A DNA stretch of 26,668 bases from Bacteroidaceae bacterium (GTDB lineage: Bacteria; Bacteroidota; Bacteroidia; Bacteroidales; Bacteroidaceae), in assembly GCA_900769765.1 (NCBI GenBank), contig CAAGHW010000034.1, positions 1-26,668 on the forward strand, written 5' to 3'. Below the pieces are notes generated by a model, which did not search any database, was not told where the DNA came from, and saw nothing but the letters and a program-made list of their open reading frames with translations. Position 1 is the first letter of the stretch. Every line of letters begins with the position of its first letter. Positions 1-9,546 of the stretch are shown here, one piece after another. Position numbers and translations under genes: made by a program.

Positions 1-99
1 GTTAAGGGAGATCCGATGCCAACTCCAAACATTCCTGAGTCACTCAACGTATTGTTGCATGAGTTGCGCGGTTTGGGCTTGAGCATTTCATTTGAGTAA
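1..99 (+). CDS. rpoB: RNA polymerase beta subunit, 3' end only (partial)
   Basis: An open frame enters the window at base 1 and ends at TAA 97-99, giving the last 32 residues of a protein that ends in LGLSISFE. The segment [16 protein letters not shown] is the typical C-terminus of bacterial RpoB, which contacts the RpoC N-terminus in the clamp region. It lies 31 bp upstream of rpoC on the same strand, the universal rpoBC order, so the two are almost certainly cotranscribed. The 5' part is outside the window. Confidence 0.93.
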   Translation, partial: VKGDPMPTPNIPESLNVLLHELRGLGLSISFE

Positions 100-130
100 T
101 TAATTCCTTCACGTTTGTCAATATAAAACT

Positions 131-3100
131 ATGGCTTTTAGAAAAGAAACAAAGACAAAAAATAATTTCTCGAAGATTACCATCGGTCTTGCTTCACCGC
201 AGGAGATTTTGGGTAATTCATGTGGAGAGGTGTTGAAACCGGAAACAATCAACTACCGTACCTATAAGCCCGAGCGTGACGGATTGTTCTGTGAGCGCAT
301 CTTCGGTCCGGTAAAGGATTACGAGTGTCATTGCGGTAAGTACAAACGTATCCGTTACAAGGGTATCGTTTGTGACCGCTGTGGTGTAATGGTTACAGAA
401 AAGAAGGTACGTCGCGAGCGTATGGGACACATTCAGCTTGTTGTTCCTGTTGCGCATATCTGGTATTTCCGTTCATTGCCTAACAAGATAGGTTACTTGC
501 TCGGTCTTCCCACAAAGAGCCTCGATGCAGTAATCTACTACGAGAAATATATCGTTATACAGCCCGGTGTGATGGCTCGCAAGGATGACGAGACACGTCA
601 GGATATTCCGGGCAAGGAGAATGTACTCGACGGTGTTGAAAAGTATCAGCTTCTCACCGAGGATGAGTATATCACAATCATGGATAACCTGCCACAGGGT
701 AACGAGTACCTTGACGATAATGATCCTAACAAGTTCATTGCAAAGATGGGTGCCGAGGCTATTCAGGATCTGTTGGCACGTATCGACCTCGATTCACTTT
801 CTTACGAGTTGCGTAACCGTGCAAACACCGACATGTCACAGCAGCGTAAGAACGAGGCTTTGAAGCGTCTTCAGGTTGTTGAGTCGTTCCGCTCTTCAAT
901 GGCGGCATCAAACGGCAACAACCGTCCTGAGTGGATGATTATGACAGTTATCCCTGTTACTCCTCCAGAACTTCGTCCATTGGTACCGCTTGATGGCGGA
1001 CGTTTTGCGACATCAGACCTCAACGACCTCTATCGTCGTGTAATCATACGTAACAACCGTTTGAAGAAGCTTATCGAAATCAAGGCTCCTGAGGTTATCT
1101 TGCGTAACGAGAAGCGTATGTTGCAGGAGGCTGTCGATTCATTGTTCGACAACTCACGCAAGGCAAGCGCACTCAAGTCCGATGCCAACCGTCCTCTCAA
1201 GTCACTTTCAGACAGCCTCAAGGGTAAGCAGGGACGTTTCCGTCAGAACCTTCTCGGTAAGCGTGTTGACTACTCGGCACGTTCGGTAATCGTCGTTGGT
1301 CCTGAGTTGAAGATGGGTGAGTGCGGTATTCCTAAATTGATGGCTGCAGAGTTGTACAAGCCATTCATCATCCGCAAGCTCATTGAGCGCGGCATCGTAA
1401 AGACTGTCAAGTCAGCGAAGAAGATCGTCGATCGTCGCGAGCCAATTATCTGGGACATCCTTGAGCATGTAATGAAGGGTCACCCTGTATTGCTCAACCG
1501 TGCGCCGACACTTCACCGTCTCGGTATCCAGGCGTTCCAGCCTAAGATGATCGAGGGTAAGGCAATTCAGTTGCACCCGCTTGCATGTACTGCGTTCAAC
1601 GCCGACTTCGACGGTGACCAGATGGCTGTTCACTTGCCATTGAGCAACGAGGCCATACTTGAGGCTCAGATGCTCATGTTGCAGTCACATAACATTTTGA
1701 ACCCATCTAACGGTGCTCCTATTGCCGTTCCTTCACAGGATATGGTACTTGGTCTTTACTATATCACCAAGTTGCGCGAGGGTGCTAAGGGTTCAGGCAT
1801 GACATTCTATGGTCCCGAGGAGGCACTTATCGCTTACAACCAGGGCCGTGTAGCAATACATGCACCTGTAAAGGTAATGGTTGAGGACCGTGACGAGAAT
1901 GGCGAATATATCAATGTTTTGCGTGAGACATCTGTAGGACGTATCATCGTCAACCAGATTGTTCCTCGTGAAATGGGCTTTATCAATACTATCATATCTA
2001 AGAAGTCTCTTCGCGATATCATTACAGAGGTAATCAAGCGCGTGGGTGTTGCCCGCTCTGCCGAGTTCCTCGACGGTATCAAGAACCTCGGTTACCAGAT
2101 GGCCTTCAAGGGCGGTCTGTCATTCAACCTCGACGACGTTATCATTCCAAAGGAGAAAGAGGAATTGGTACGTAAGGGTAACGAGAAGGTTGAAGAGATT
2201 CTTGCAGAATATAACCTCGGTCTTATTACCGATAAGGAGCGTTATAACAAGGTTGTCGATGAGTGGACACACGTTAATGCCGACCTTGCAAACGTGCTTA
2301 TGAAGACAATTTCTGCCGACGATCAGGGCTTCAACTCAGTATATATGATGCTTGACTCTGGTGCCCGTGGTTCTAAGGACCAGATCCGTCAGTTGTCAGG
2401 TATGCGTGGTCTTATGGCTAAGCCTCAGAAGGCAGGTTCAGAGGGCGCACAGATTATCGAGAACCCTATTCTTTCGAACTTTAAGGAGGGACTTTCAGTG
2501 CTTGAGTACTTTATCTCTTCTCACGGTGCTCGTAAGGGTCTTGCCGATACTGCTCTTAAGACTGCCGATGCTGGTTACTTGACACGTCGTCTTGTTGACG
2601 TTTCACACGACGTTATCATCAACGAGGAGGACTGTGGTACATTGCGTGGTCTTGTATGTACAGCACTCAAGAATGGTGACGAGACAATCGCTACACTCGG
2701 CGAGCGCATCATGGGCCGCGTATCGGTACACGACGTCGTACATCCTACAACAGGCAAGATACTTGTACATTCAGGCGAGCTCATCTCAGAGGCTATCGCT
2801 GACGAGATTGAGAAATCACCAATCGAAAGCGTTGAGATCCGTTCAGTTCTCACATGTGAGTCTAAGCATGGTGTTTGTGCCAAGTGTTACGGACGCAACC
2901 TTGCTACAAGCCGTATGGTTGAGAAGGGTGAGGCTGTCGGCGTAATCGCAGCTCAGTCAATCGGTGAGCCGGGTACACAGCTTACACTTCGTACCTTCCA
3001 CGCCGGTGGTACCGCTGCCAATATCGCAGCCGATGCAACAATCCGCGCAAAGCATGCCTCTAAGGTCAAGTTCGAGGAGTTGCGTACTGTTGATACAATC

Positions 3101-4477
3101 GAGCCCGACGGTACACCTGTCAAGATTGTAGTAAGCCGTTTGAGCGAAGTACGTTTTGTTGATGTAAATACAGACATCGTACTTTCATCACACAACATAC
3201 CTTATGGTTCTAAGTTGTACGCTTCAGAGGACGAGTTGGTTGAGAAGGGCAAGGTGATTGCTGCTTGGGACCCATTCAACGCTGTTATCGTTACTGAGGT
3301 AGCCGGTAAGGTTGAATTTGAATCAGTTCTTGAGAATATTACATATAAGGTTGAAACCGACGAAAGTACAGGTTTGCACGAGATTGTCATTATCGAGTCT
3401 AAGGATAAGAACAAGATACCTACAGTGCATATCAACGACGAGAACGGCAACTCACTCCACAACTACAACTTGCCTGTGGGCGGTCACGTAGTTGTTGAGG
3501 ACGGCGATGTTCTCAAGGCCGGTGACATCATTGTGAAGATTCCTCGCGTGTTCGGTAATGCAGGTGATATCACCGGTGGTCTGCCACGTGTAACCGAGTT
3601 GTTCGAGGCACGTAACCCGTCTAACCCTGCAGTCGTTTCTGAAATCGACGGTGAGGTAACTATGGGCAAGGTAAAACGCGGTAACCGTGAGATCGTCGTA
3701 ACCTCTAAGGTAGGTGATGTCAAGAAGTATCTTGTTGCATTGTCAAAACAGATCCTTGTTCAGGACGGTGACTATGTACGCGCCGGTACTCCGTTGTCAG
3801 ACGGTGCTGTAACACCTTCGGACATCCTTGCAATCAAGGGACCTACTGCAGTTCAGGAATATATCGTCAACGAGGCACAGGACGTTTACCGTTCACAGGG
3901 TGTGAAGATCAACGACAAGCACTTTGAGATTATCGTACGTCAGATGATGCGTAAGGTACAGATCAACGAGCCAGGTGATACACGCTTCCTCGAGCAACAG
4001 ATTGTCGACAAGTTGCAGTTCCAGGAGGAGAACGACCGTATCTGGGGTAAGAAGGTGGTTGTTGACGCAGGTGATTCAGAGAACCTGAAAGCCGGTCAGA
4101 TTATCACAACACGTAAGTTGCGTGACGAGAACAGTACCCTCAAGCGTCGTGACCTCAAGCCTGTTGTTGCACGTGATGCACAGCCTGCAACATCTACACA
4201 GGTGCTACAGGGTATCACACGCGCTGCACTCCAGACACAGAGCTTCATGTCTGCTGCATCGTTCCAGGAGACAACAAAGGTACTCAACGAGGCTGCAATC
4301 AACATGAAGAGCGACTACTTGCTCGGTATGAAGGAGAACGTAATTTGCGGTCACTTGATTCCTGCCGGAACCGGTCAGCGTGAGTTCAACAGAATCATCG
4401 TAGGTTCACAGGAGGATTACGAGAGAGTTCAGGCCAGCAAACGCGCAGTTCTTGACTTCTCGGATACCGAAGAATGA
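131..4477 (+). CDS. rpoC: DNA-directed RNA polymerase subunit beta'
   Basis: This is the largest catalytic subunit of RNA polymerase, 1448 residues, a normal size for Bacteroidetes. The N-terminal zinc site is formed by C66, C68, C81 and C84. The active-site motif NADFDGDQ puts the Mg-binding aspartates at 492, 494 and 496. The second zinc site uses C835, C909, C916 and C919 ([11 protein letters not shown]). The region [18 protein letters not shown], the bridge-helix/trigger-loop entrance, is intact. The start follows rpoB by 31 bp and the reading frame is uninterrupted. A strong hairpin follows 17 bp after the stop, so this appears to be the last gene of the rpoBC unit. Nothing in the protein looks unusual. 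Confidence 0.99.
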   Translation: MAFRKETKTKNNFSKITIGLASPQEILGNSCGEVLKPETINYRTYKPERDGLFCERIFGPVKDYECHCGKYKRIRYKGIVCDRCGVMVTEKKVRRERMGHIQLVVPVAHIWYFRSLPNKIGYLLGLPTKSLDAVIYYEKYIVIQPGVMARKDDETRQDIPGKENVLDGVEKYQLLTEDEYITIMDNLPQGNEYLDDNDPNKFIAKMGAEAIQDLLARIDLDSLSYELRNRANTDMSQQRKNEALKRLQVVESFRSSMAASNGNNRPEWMIMTVIPVTPPELRPLVPLDGGRFATSDLNDLYRRVIIRNNRLKKLIEIKAPEVILRNEKRMLQEAVDSLFDNSRKASALKSDANRPLKSLSDSLKGKQGRFRQNLLGKRVDYSARSVIVVGPELKMGECGIPKLMAAELYKPFIIRKLIERGIVKTVKSAKKIVDRREPIIWDILEHVMKGHPVLLNRAPTLHRLGIQAFQPKMIEGKAIQLHPLACTAFNADFDGDQMAVHLPLSNEAILEAQMLMLQSHNILNPSNGAPIAVPSQDMVLGLYYITKLREGAKGSGMTFYGPEEALIAYNQGRVAIHAPVKVMVEDRDENGEYINVLRETSVGRIIVNQIVPREMGFINTIISKKSLRDIITEVIKRVGVARSAEFLDGIKNLGYQMAFKGGLSFNLDDVIIPKEKEELVRKGNEKVEEILAEYNLGLITDKERYNKVVDEWTHVNADLANVLMKTISADDQGFNSVYMMLDSGARGSKDQIRQLSGMRGLMAKPQKAGSEGAQIIENPILSNFKEGLSVLEYFISSHGARKGLADTALKTADAGYLTRRLVDVSHDVIINEEDCGTLRGLVCTALKNGDETIATLGERIMGRVSVHDVVHPTTGKILVHSGELISEAIADEIEKSPIESVEIRSVLTCESKHGVCAKCYGRNLATSRMVEKGEAVGVIAAQSIGEPGTQLTLRTFHAGGTAANIAADATIRAKHASKVKFEELRTVDTIEPDGTPVKIVVSRLSEVRFVDVNTDIVLSSHNIPYGSKLYASEDELVEKGKVIAAWDPFNAVIVTEVAGKVEFESVLENITYKVETDESTGLHEIVIIESKDKNKIPTVHINDENGNSLHNYNLPVGGHVVVEDGDVLKAGDIIVKIPRVFGNAGDITGGLPRVTELFEARNPSNPAVVSEIDGEVTMGKVKRGNREIVVTSKVGDVKKYLVALSKQILVQDGDYVRAGTPLSDGAVTPSDILAIKGPTAVQEYIVNEAQDVYRSQGVKINDKHFEIIVRQMMRKVQINEPGDTRFLEQQIVDKLQFQEENDRIWGKKVVVDAGDSENLKAGQIITTRKLRDENSTLKRRDLKPVVARDAQPATSTQVLQGITRAALQTQSFMSAASFQETTKVLNEAAINMKSDYLLGMKENVICGHLIPAGTGQREFNRIIVGSQEDYERVQASKRAVLDFSDTEE

Positions 4478-4494
4478 AAAGTACAATAAATAGT

Positions 4495-4527
4495 AAAAAC
4501 GAGCGTACAAAAGTGCGCTCGTTTTTA
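4495..4527 (+). terminator. Intrinsic terminator after rpoC
   Basis: An inverted repeat pairs AAAAACGAGCG (4495-4505) with CGCTCGTTTTT (4516-4526) around a 10-nt loop, and the 3' arm ends in a T run. It lies 17 bp downstream of the rpoC stop and before the promoter of the next gene, so it should end rpoBC transcription. Confidence 0.9.
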
Positions 4528-4577
4528 TTATATCCGATATTCATGTTAAATTGTTTTCATTTTTGAATTTTTAATCC

Positions 4578-4585
4578 TATTTTTG
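4578..4585 (+). promoter_or_regulatory. Bacteroidetes -7 element upstream of glsA
   Basis: TATTTTTG matches the Bacteroidetes -7 consensus TAnnTTTG. Transcription would begin a few bases downstream, about 30 nt before the ATG at 4619. No well-spaced TTTG -33 box is evident: TTG occurs at 4551-4553 and 4563-4565, neither at the ideal distance. The in-frame ATG at 4583 lies inside this element, which argues against it as the translation start. Confidence 0.5.
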
Positions 4586-4618
4586 TGTGTTACAATACAC
4601 AAAATAGGACAATTTGAT

Positions 4619-5434
4619 ATGAGCAAACCTATGCAGATTGACGTAGAAGCTATTCTTGCGTCGAAAGCCGGAAAAAAAGCACGTTTTGTTCCACGTTTCT
4701 TGATTTCATATCTCAAGAAAATCATTCATCAGGATGAGGTAAACGGCTTTTTGAGATTACATGGTGATAAGATGGATTATGAATTTGTCGATGCATTCAT
4801 GAAGTTTTTCAAGAACTCTTTCGAGGTCCATGGCTTGGAGAACCTTCCTAAAGACGACCGTCGTCTCACCTTCGTAAGCAATCATCCTCTTGGAGCTCAG
4901 GACGGTCTCGGCCTTGCTTATATTCTCGCTCCGCAGTATGAAGGCAAAATCAAGTTTCTTGTCAACGACCTGTTGATGAACCTTCCGCAGTTGTCATCAT
5001 TCTGGATACCTGTGAACAAGACCGGCTCTCAGGCACGCAGTTTCCCCCAGCAGGTGAATGCAGCCTTCGAGAGCGACAACAATATCGTCATGTTCCCGGC
5101 AGGTCTCTGCTCGCGCAAGACCAAAGGAGTCGTCAAGGATCTGGAATGGAAAAAGACATTTATCGTCAAGAGCGTAAATACACAGCGCGATGTTATCCCT
5201 GTACATTTCGAGGGCGAGAACTCCAAGTTCTTCTATCGTCTTGCTAATATCAACAAGATGCTCGGCATAAAGTTCAATATTGCAATGCTCTACCTGGCCG
5301 ACGAGATGTTCAAGAATACGAACAAGAAATTCAAGGTGACAATAGGTAAACCAATTCCCTGGCAAACCTTTGATAAGTCAAAGAGTCCGACAGAGTGGGC
5401 GCAATATGTTAAAGAACTCGTTTACACATTGTAA
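4619..5434 (+). CDS. glsA: PlsC-like O-acyltransferase, glycine-lipid synthesis (GlsA-type)
   Basis: This 271-residue protein belongs to the lysophosphatidate acyltransferase-like superfamily. The catalytic motif reads NHPLGAQDG, with H89 and D95, so His and Asp are five residues apart rather than the classic HX4D. I recall this spacing as usual in the Bacteroidetes/OlsA-like hemolysin group. MFPAGLCSRK (near residue 150) stands where PlsC has FPEGTRS. The gene is followed 14 bp later by a GNAT N-acyltransferase. In Bacteroides thetaiotaomicron the GlsB/GlsA pair makes glycine lipids: GlsB N-acylates glycine with a 3-hydroxy acyl chain and GlsA esterifies that hydroxyl. A 12-residue longer frame begins at 4583, but that ATG falls inside the promoter element, so 4619 is preferred. 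The exact amino-acid headgroup is inferred. Confidence 0.78.
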   Translation: MSKPMQIDVEAILASKAGKKARFVPRFLISYLKKIIHQDEVNGFLRLHGDKMDYEFVDAFMKFFKNSFEVHGLENLPKDDRRLTFVSNHPLGAQDGLGLAYILAPQYEGKIKFLVNDLLMNLPQLSSFWIPVNKTGSQARSFPQQVNAAFESDNNIVMFPAGLCSRKTKGVVKDLEWKKTFIVKSVNTQRDVIPVHFEGENSKFFYRLANINKMLGIKFNIAMLYLADEMFKNTNKKFKVTIGKPIPWQTFDKSKSPTEWAQYVKELVYTL

Positions 5435-5448
5435 TTCAATTTTCTACT

Positions 5449-6399
5449 ATGGAAGATATTATAGCTCCTGTTCCTAAAGAGTTGCTCAAGGCGGAACTTA
5501 CCGAAGATAAGCGTTTGCGTTATACCAACCGCAGCGAGAATGAAATCTATGTGGTGACTGCGCACGAGGCTCCGAATGTGATGCGCGAGATAGGTCGTCT
5601 GCGCGAGATTGCTTTCCGTGCCGCAGGCGGTGGAACAGGCAAGGCTGTCGATATTGACGAGTACGATACAATGGAGGTGCCATACAAGCAGCTCATTGTA
5701 TGGAATCCCGAGAACGATGATATAATCGGTGGCTATCGTTACATTTATGGCAGCGATATGCGTTACGATGAAAAAGGTATGCCTATGATTGCAACGGCTC
5801 ATGGAATGTTCCGTTTCTCCGAAAAGTTCATGAAGGAGTATCTCCCGTATACCATAGAGCTTGGACGTGCATTTGTTACCCTTGAGTATCAGTCTACCCG
5901 CATGGGCTCAAAAAGCCTCTTTGCACTTGACAATCTGTGGGATGGCCTTGGTGCATTGTCGGTTGTGCTGCCGGGTATGAAATACTATTTCGGTAAGGTA
6001 ACAATGTATCCCTCGTATCCGAAAGAGGCACGCGATGTTATCCTCTATTTCCTGCGTGAGCAGTTCCCCGACAAGGATAATCTGGTGGAGCCTATTGAAC
6101 CGTTGGTTACAGGAGCCGATGATGCCGCTTTTGCACCCCTTTTCTGCTACGACAACTATAAGGACAACTATAAGGCCCTTAAACAGGAGGTACAGAAGAG
6201 TGGAGTTACAATCCCGCCGATGGTGAGTGCCTATATGGGTCTGTCAGCAACAATGCGCATCTTTGGAACAGCCGTCAATTATGGTTTCGGAAATGTCGAA
6301 GAGACCGGCTTGCTTATTGCCGTTGATGAGATTCTTGAAGAGAAGCGTATACGCTACATCGAGTCTTTTATAAAGTCGAGATCGGCTGCGGTTGAATAA
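5449..6399 (+). CDS. glsB: GNAT-fold N-acyltransferase, glycine-lipid synthesis (GlsB/OlsB-type)
   Basis: This 316-residue protein resembles the hemolysin-like GNAT acyltransferases (OlsB family), which transfer a 3-hydroxyacyl group from acyl carrier protein to the alpha-amine of an amino acid. Family-like blocks are IGRLREIAFRAAGGGTGKAVDID (shown only in outline: residues ~44-65), the strand WNPENDDIIGGYRYIYG and the core ELGRAFVTLEYQS. There is no signal peptide or transmembrane helix, so it is probably cytosolic or membrane-peripheral. It sits 14 bp after the PlsC-like gene and just before a terminator, making a two-gene unit. In this order the O-acyltransferase comes first. Glycine is inferred as substrate from Bacteroides GlsB; serine or ornithine is also possible. 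Confidence 0.78.
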   Translation: MEDIIAPVPKELLKAELTEDKRLRYTNRSENEIYVVTAHEAPNVMREIGRLREIAFRAAGGGTGKAVDIDEYDTMEVPYKQLIVWNPENDDIIGGYRYIYGSDMRYDEKGMPMIATAHGMFRFSEKFMKEYLPYTIELGRAFVTLEYQSTRMGSKSLFALDNLWDGLGALSVVLPGMKYYFGKVTMYPSYPKEARDVILYFLREQFPDKDNLVEPIEPLVTGADDAAFAPLFCYDNYKDNYKALKQEVQKSGVTIPPMVSAYMGLSATMRIFGTAVNYGFGNVEETGLLIAVDEILEEKRIRYIESFIKSRSAAVE

Positions 6400-6460
6400 A
6401 CTTGGCTATACAGAATGTTTTTGCATATAAATTATAGATAAGATTAATTGATAACCTAAT

Positions 6461-6495
6461 ACTCCGGGAACAATTATGTCTGTCCGGAGTTTTTT
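6461..6495 (+). terminator. Intrinsic terminator after glsB
   Basis: ACTCCGG (6461-6467) pairs with CCGGAGT (6484-6490) and is followed by a run of T (6490-6495). It closes the two-gene acyltransferase unit. The dut start codon is only 15 bp beyond it and I found no clear promoter between them, so dut may depend on read-through or on a promoter that I do not recognise. Confidence 0.8.
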
Positions 6496-6509
6496 AATTT
6501 ATGGTATTT

Positions 6510-6941
6510 ATGAAAGTGGAAATAATAAACAGATCAAAGCATCAGTTGCCGGCCTATGCAACAAATCTCTCGGCAGGTATGGATTTGAGAGCAAACATTG
6601 ACGAACCAATCGTTCTTGCTCCCCTGCAGCGTGCACTTGTTCCGACAGGTCTTTTTATGGCTTTGCCCGAAGGATATGAGGCACAGGTGCGTCCTCGTAG
6701 CGGCTTGGCTATCAAGAAAGGTATAACAGTTCTCAATTCGCCGGGTACGGTCGATGCCGATTATCGTGGCGAGGTTTGTGTGATTCTTGTAAACTTGTCG
6801 AACGAGCCATTTACAATCACCGACGGAGAACGTATAGCACAGATGGTCATTGCCCGTCATGAGCAGGTAGAGTGGTGCGAGGTTGAAGTGCTTGGCGAGA
6901 CAGAACGTGGTGCCGGCGGTTTCGGCCACACAGGAGTGTGA
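6510..6941 (+). CDS. dut: dUTP diphosphatase
   Basis: The enzyme hydrolyses dUTP to dUMP and pyrophosphate, keeping uracil out of DNA and feeding thymidylate synthesis. All five trimeric-dUTPase motifs are present in the 143-residue protein: AGMDLRA (22-28), PRSGLA (62-67), [10 protein letters not shown] (79-88) with the catalytic Asp, GERIAQMVI (106-114) and [11 protein letters not shown] (133-143), the C-terminal lid. An in-frame ATG three codons earlier (6501) lies right behind the terminator T-run. The 6510 start gives the usual beginning MKVEIIN and is preferred. The next gene begins 27 bp downstream on the same strand. Confidence 0.96.
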   Translation: MKVEIINRSKHQLPAYATNLSAGMDLRANIDEPIVLAPLQRALVPTGLFMALPEGYEAQVRPRSGLAIKKGITVLNSPGTVDADYRGEVCVILVNLSNEPFTITDGERIAQMVIARHEQVEWCEVEVLGETERGAGGFGHTGV

Positions 6942-6968
6942 TGTTTTAATGAAATGTAGGCAGGTTGT

Positions 6969-8705
6969 ATGTCACGCTTGAAGCATCTTGTAATATCGTT
7001 GTTGCTGCTGTTATCCTGTCAGGTGATGGCGCAGGAACGCTGCGAAGTCCTTGACTCCGTAGCGCGGGCACGTGCCGTTGAATATTACTACCTTCAGGCC
7101 CGTTCATATATGGAGCAGGACAGCCTCGACAACTGTTTTGAGATGCTTGAGCATTGCCGTGCTCTCGACCCGGCATCCCTGACCGTAATGTACGACCTGT
7201 CATCGTTCTATGCCTTCTTGAACAAGGATAGCATAGCACATGATATGCTTGATCGCATTGTCGCAGCTGATCCGTCAAATACATACTACAATAAGGCACT
7301 TGTCAACTATTACCTTAAGGTGGGCGACAATGATTCCGCTATCAAGGTCTATGAGAGACTGCTCGAAAGCACAGAGTCGAAGAGCGATATCTATATGTAC
7401 CTCTTCTCGCTCTACTCCGAGACCGGCCGTTATGAAAAGGCAATAGATGTCCTTGAAAAGATTGAGAAGCTCGAAGGCTCGAACGAGGATATCGTTGTCA
7501 ATAAGATACGTCTATACCTGGCACTCGGCGACAGCGCAAAAGCTATAGATGTCGTTTCGGACATGATAAAGGAGAATCCTGATGATGCCCGTTCTCTTAC
7601 GTTGCTGGGTAACACTTACCTGGTTCTGGGTGAAAGAGACAAGGCGTCTGAAGCTTATAACAAAGCTCTTGTCGTCAAGCCCGATGACATTTATACCCTG
7701 CGTTCTTTGGCCGAGTATTATGTCAATGAAGAGAACGACTCCCTCTATTGCGATATAGTAGAACGCCTGTTGAAGAACGAAAGCCTCGACACCCAGTCGC
7801 GTGTCAATGCACTTGTGCAATATGTTGAATACTCCTATCCAAAGGATAGTGTCCGTGTGACTGATTTCATGCGCCAGATGTCGAATCTTGCGTTTGATGA
7901 GCTTGAGATAGCGAATGTCTATAGCCATTACCTGAAATACATACAGGCATCTCCCGACACAGTCATCCCTGTTCTTGAGAAGATACTTTCAATGGAACCT
8001 GATAACTTGACCGTAATAGTGCAGCTGTTGGAATATGCAATAGAGAAAAACGATATAGATGCAGTATTCAAATATGCTGATAATGCCCAGCTCTATGCTC
8101 CCGACAGGCTCGAGATATGCTATTATAAAGGCTTGTCCTCATACATGCTCGGTCGCAAGCAGCAGAGCATAGAAATTTATAAGGATGGCCTTTCAAAGCG
8201 TGCCGATGATACTGAGCCGGGGTTGGTCTCAACCGTATATGCCCTTTTGGGTGATACCTATCACGACCTTGACATGATGGATTATTGTATGCAGGCCTAC
8301 GATTCGGCACTTGTCTACGACAACAACAATATAGTAGTCCTCAATAACTATGCCTACTTCCTCGCTCTCGATGGCAAGGAGCTGAATCGCGCTCTTGAGA
8401 TGAGCCTGAAGGCAATATCGGCAGAGCCCGAAAACACGACATATATCGACACGTATGCATGGGTGCTGTTCAAGCTTGGACGCTACGAAGAGGCAAAGGC
8501 CTATGTCGAGAAATTGATATCCATAGGCGAAGAGGATATCTCGTCCGAGGCGTACCATCATTTCGGGGATATCTATGCAAAGTGTGGCGATATGGAACAG
8601 GCCGTGAACTATTGGCAGCAGGCAAAGAATGCCGGTGATGACTCGAAGATTCTGGAAAAAAAGATAAAGAAAAGAAAATATTACAACGATGCGAAACGTA
8701 AATAA
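6969..8705 (+). CDS. Exported tetratricopeptide-repeat protein
   Basis: The 578-residue protein begins with a type I signal peptide (about residues 1-21, hydrophobic ISLLLLLSC, ending VMAQ). The rest is almost wholly TPR helices. Repeats of the pattern Y...A......L...P are plain at residues ~30-240, and again at ~375-560 with ALEMSLKAISAEPENTTYID and AYHHFGDIYAKCGDMEQAV. No enzymatic motif was seen. It should be a periplasmic or outer-membrane-attached scaffold. Its 3' end overlaps the next gene by 17 bp, so translation of the two is probably coupled. I cannot name a specific function; the lipoprotein and EnvC-like neighbours suggest an envelope assembly role. Confidence 0.88.
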   Translation: MSRLKHLVISLLLLLSCQVMAQERCEVLDSVARARAVEYYYLQARSYMEQDSLDNCFEMLEHCRALDPASLTVMYDLSSFYAFLNKDSIAHDMLDRIVAADPSNTYYNKALVNYYLKVGDNDSAIKVYERLLESTESKSDIYMYLFSLYSETGRYEKAIDVLEKIEKLEGSNEDIVVNKIRLYLALGDSAKAIDVVSDMIKENPDDARSLTLLGNTYLVLGERDKASEAYNKALVVKPDDIYTLRSLAEYYVNEENDSLYCDIVERLLKNESLDTQSRVNALVQYVEYSYPKDSVRVTDFMRQMSNLAFDELEIANVYSHYLKYIQASPDTVIPVLEKILSMEPDNLTVIVQLLEYAIEKNDIDAVFKYADNAQLYAPDRLEICYYKGLSSYMLGRKQQSIEIYKDGLSKRADDTEPGLVSTVYALLGDTYHDLDMMDYCMQAYDSALVYDNNNIVVLNNYAYFLALDGKELNRALEMSLKAISAEPENTTYIDTYAWVLFKLGRYEEAKAYVEKLISIGEEDISSEAYHHFGDIYAKCGDMEQAVNYWQQAKNAGDDSKILEKKIKKRKYYNDAKRK

Positions 8706-9513
8706 GATTCTTGTACCCATATTGTGTATCTCGCTCTTTCTTGTCGGTTGTGGAACAAGAAGAAGCACAGTAGAGACCAAGGCCGTTGATATGGCGAGTA
8801 TGGAGCTTTTCTCCTCTTCACCGTCGGTAGCGTTGCCGCGCACCTGCTTGTCGGGCAATCTCAAGATATCGGTGAATGTCGATAACAAACCATTCTCGGC
8901 AAAAGGAACAATGAAAATAAAGGAGGGTGCAGGAGTGCAGATTGGCGTTACTGCTCTGGGCCTTGTAGAGATTGCCTGTCTGGAATTCCTTCCGGAGAAT
9001 ATGCGTCTTATATACAAGATTGGAAGAGAGTATACCGAAGTTCCTTACTCCGATGTCGCTTTCCTGCAAAAGACAGGGCTCAATTACAGCATGCTCGAGT
9101 CGGTTCTTATGAACAAGGTATTCTCGCCCGATGGCCGTCCTGTTCTGCAGGCAATGCAGGATATGGATTATGCCGACGAAGGAAATTGTGTTACGGCAAC
9201 CACCGCCGAGATAAACGGCATTACATATAAGTTCTATATAGACAAGTCCAGCGGCGAACTTGTGCAGAGCGAAGGTACGCATACCGACGGCGGAAAGGTC
9301 ATTTGTCGCTATTCCGATTTCTACACGGTCAGTGGCTCCACCTTCCCACATACCATTCTGCTGACTCTTGATGGTGCCGGCAGTGCCGTATCCCTGCAAT
9401 TCGTATTGGACCGTATCAGTATGGGAGATTTCATGTTCACTCCTCGCAGCATCTCATCTTCGTATGACAAGCTGAATGCCGAGAAGATATTGAAATCATT
9501 GGGCAATATGTAA
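8689..9513 (+). CDS. DUF4292 family outer-envelope lipoprotein
   Basis: The 274-residue protein has a lipoprotein signal with lipobox LVGC (lipidated Cys near residue 21) after the hydrophobic stretch VPILCISLFL. The body is beta-rich, with strands such as LSGNLKISVNVDNKPF and GTMKIKEGAGVQIGV. This resembles the Bacteroidetes DUF4292 family, whose fold I recall as related to LolA/LolB lipoprotein carriers; that relation needs a structure comparison. It overlaps the TPR gene by 17 bp and is followed 33 bp later by the EnvC-like gene. An outer-membrane lipid or lipoprotein handling role is plausible but not shown. Confidence 0.75.
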   Translation: MRNVNKILVPILCISLFLVGCGTRRSTVETKAVDMASMELFSSSPSVALPRTCLSGNLKISVNVDNKPFSAKGTMKIKEGAGVQIGVTALGLVEIACLEFLPENMRLIYKIGREYTEVPYSDVAFLQKTGLNYSMLESVLMNKVFSPDGRPVLQAMQDMDYADEGNCVTATTAEINGITYKFYIDKSSGELVQSEGTHTDGGKVICRYSDFYTVSGSTFPHTILLTLDGAGSAVSLQFVLDRISMGDFMFTPRSISSSYDKLNAEKILKSLGNM

Positions 9514-9546
9514 CAATTGTTGATACACACAAACACAACAGCTTTA

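Noticed and set aside
218..4307. Many open frames on both strands inside rpoC
   Set aside because: They overlap a fully conserved gene, lack recognisable domains, and follow from its codon bias.
8229..9017. A 262-codon minus-strand frame across the TPR/DUF4292 junction
   Set aside because: It is antisense to two well-supported genes and shows no family motif.
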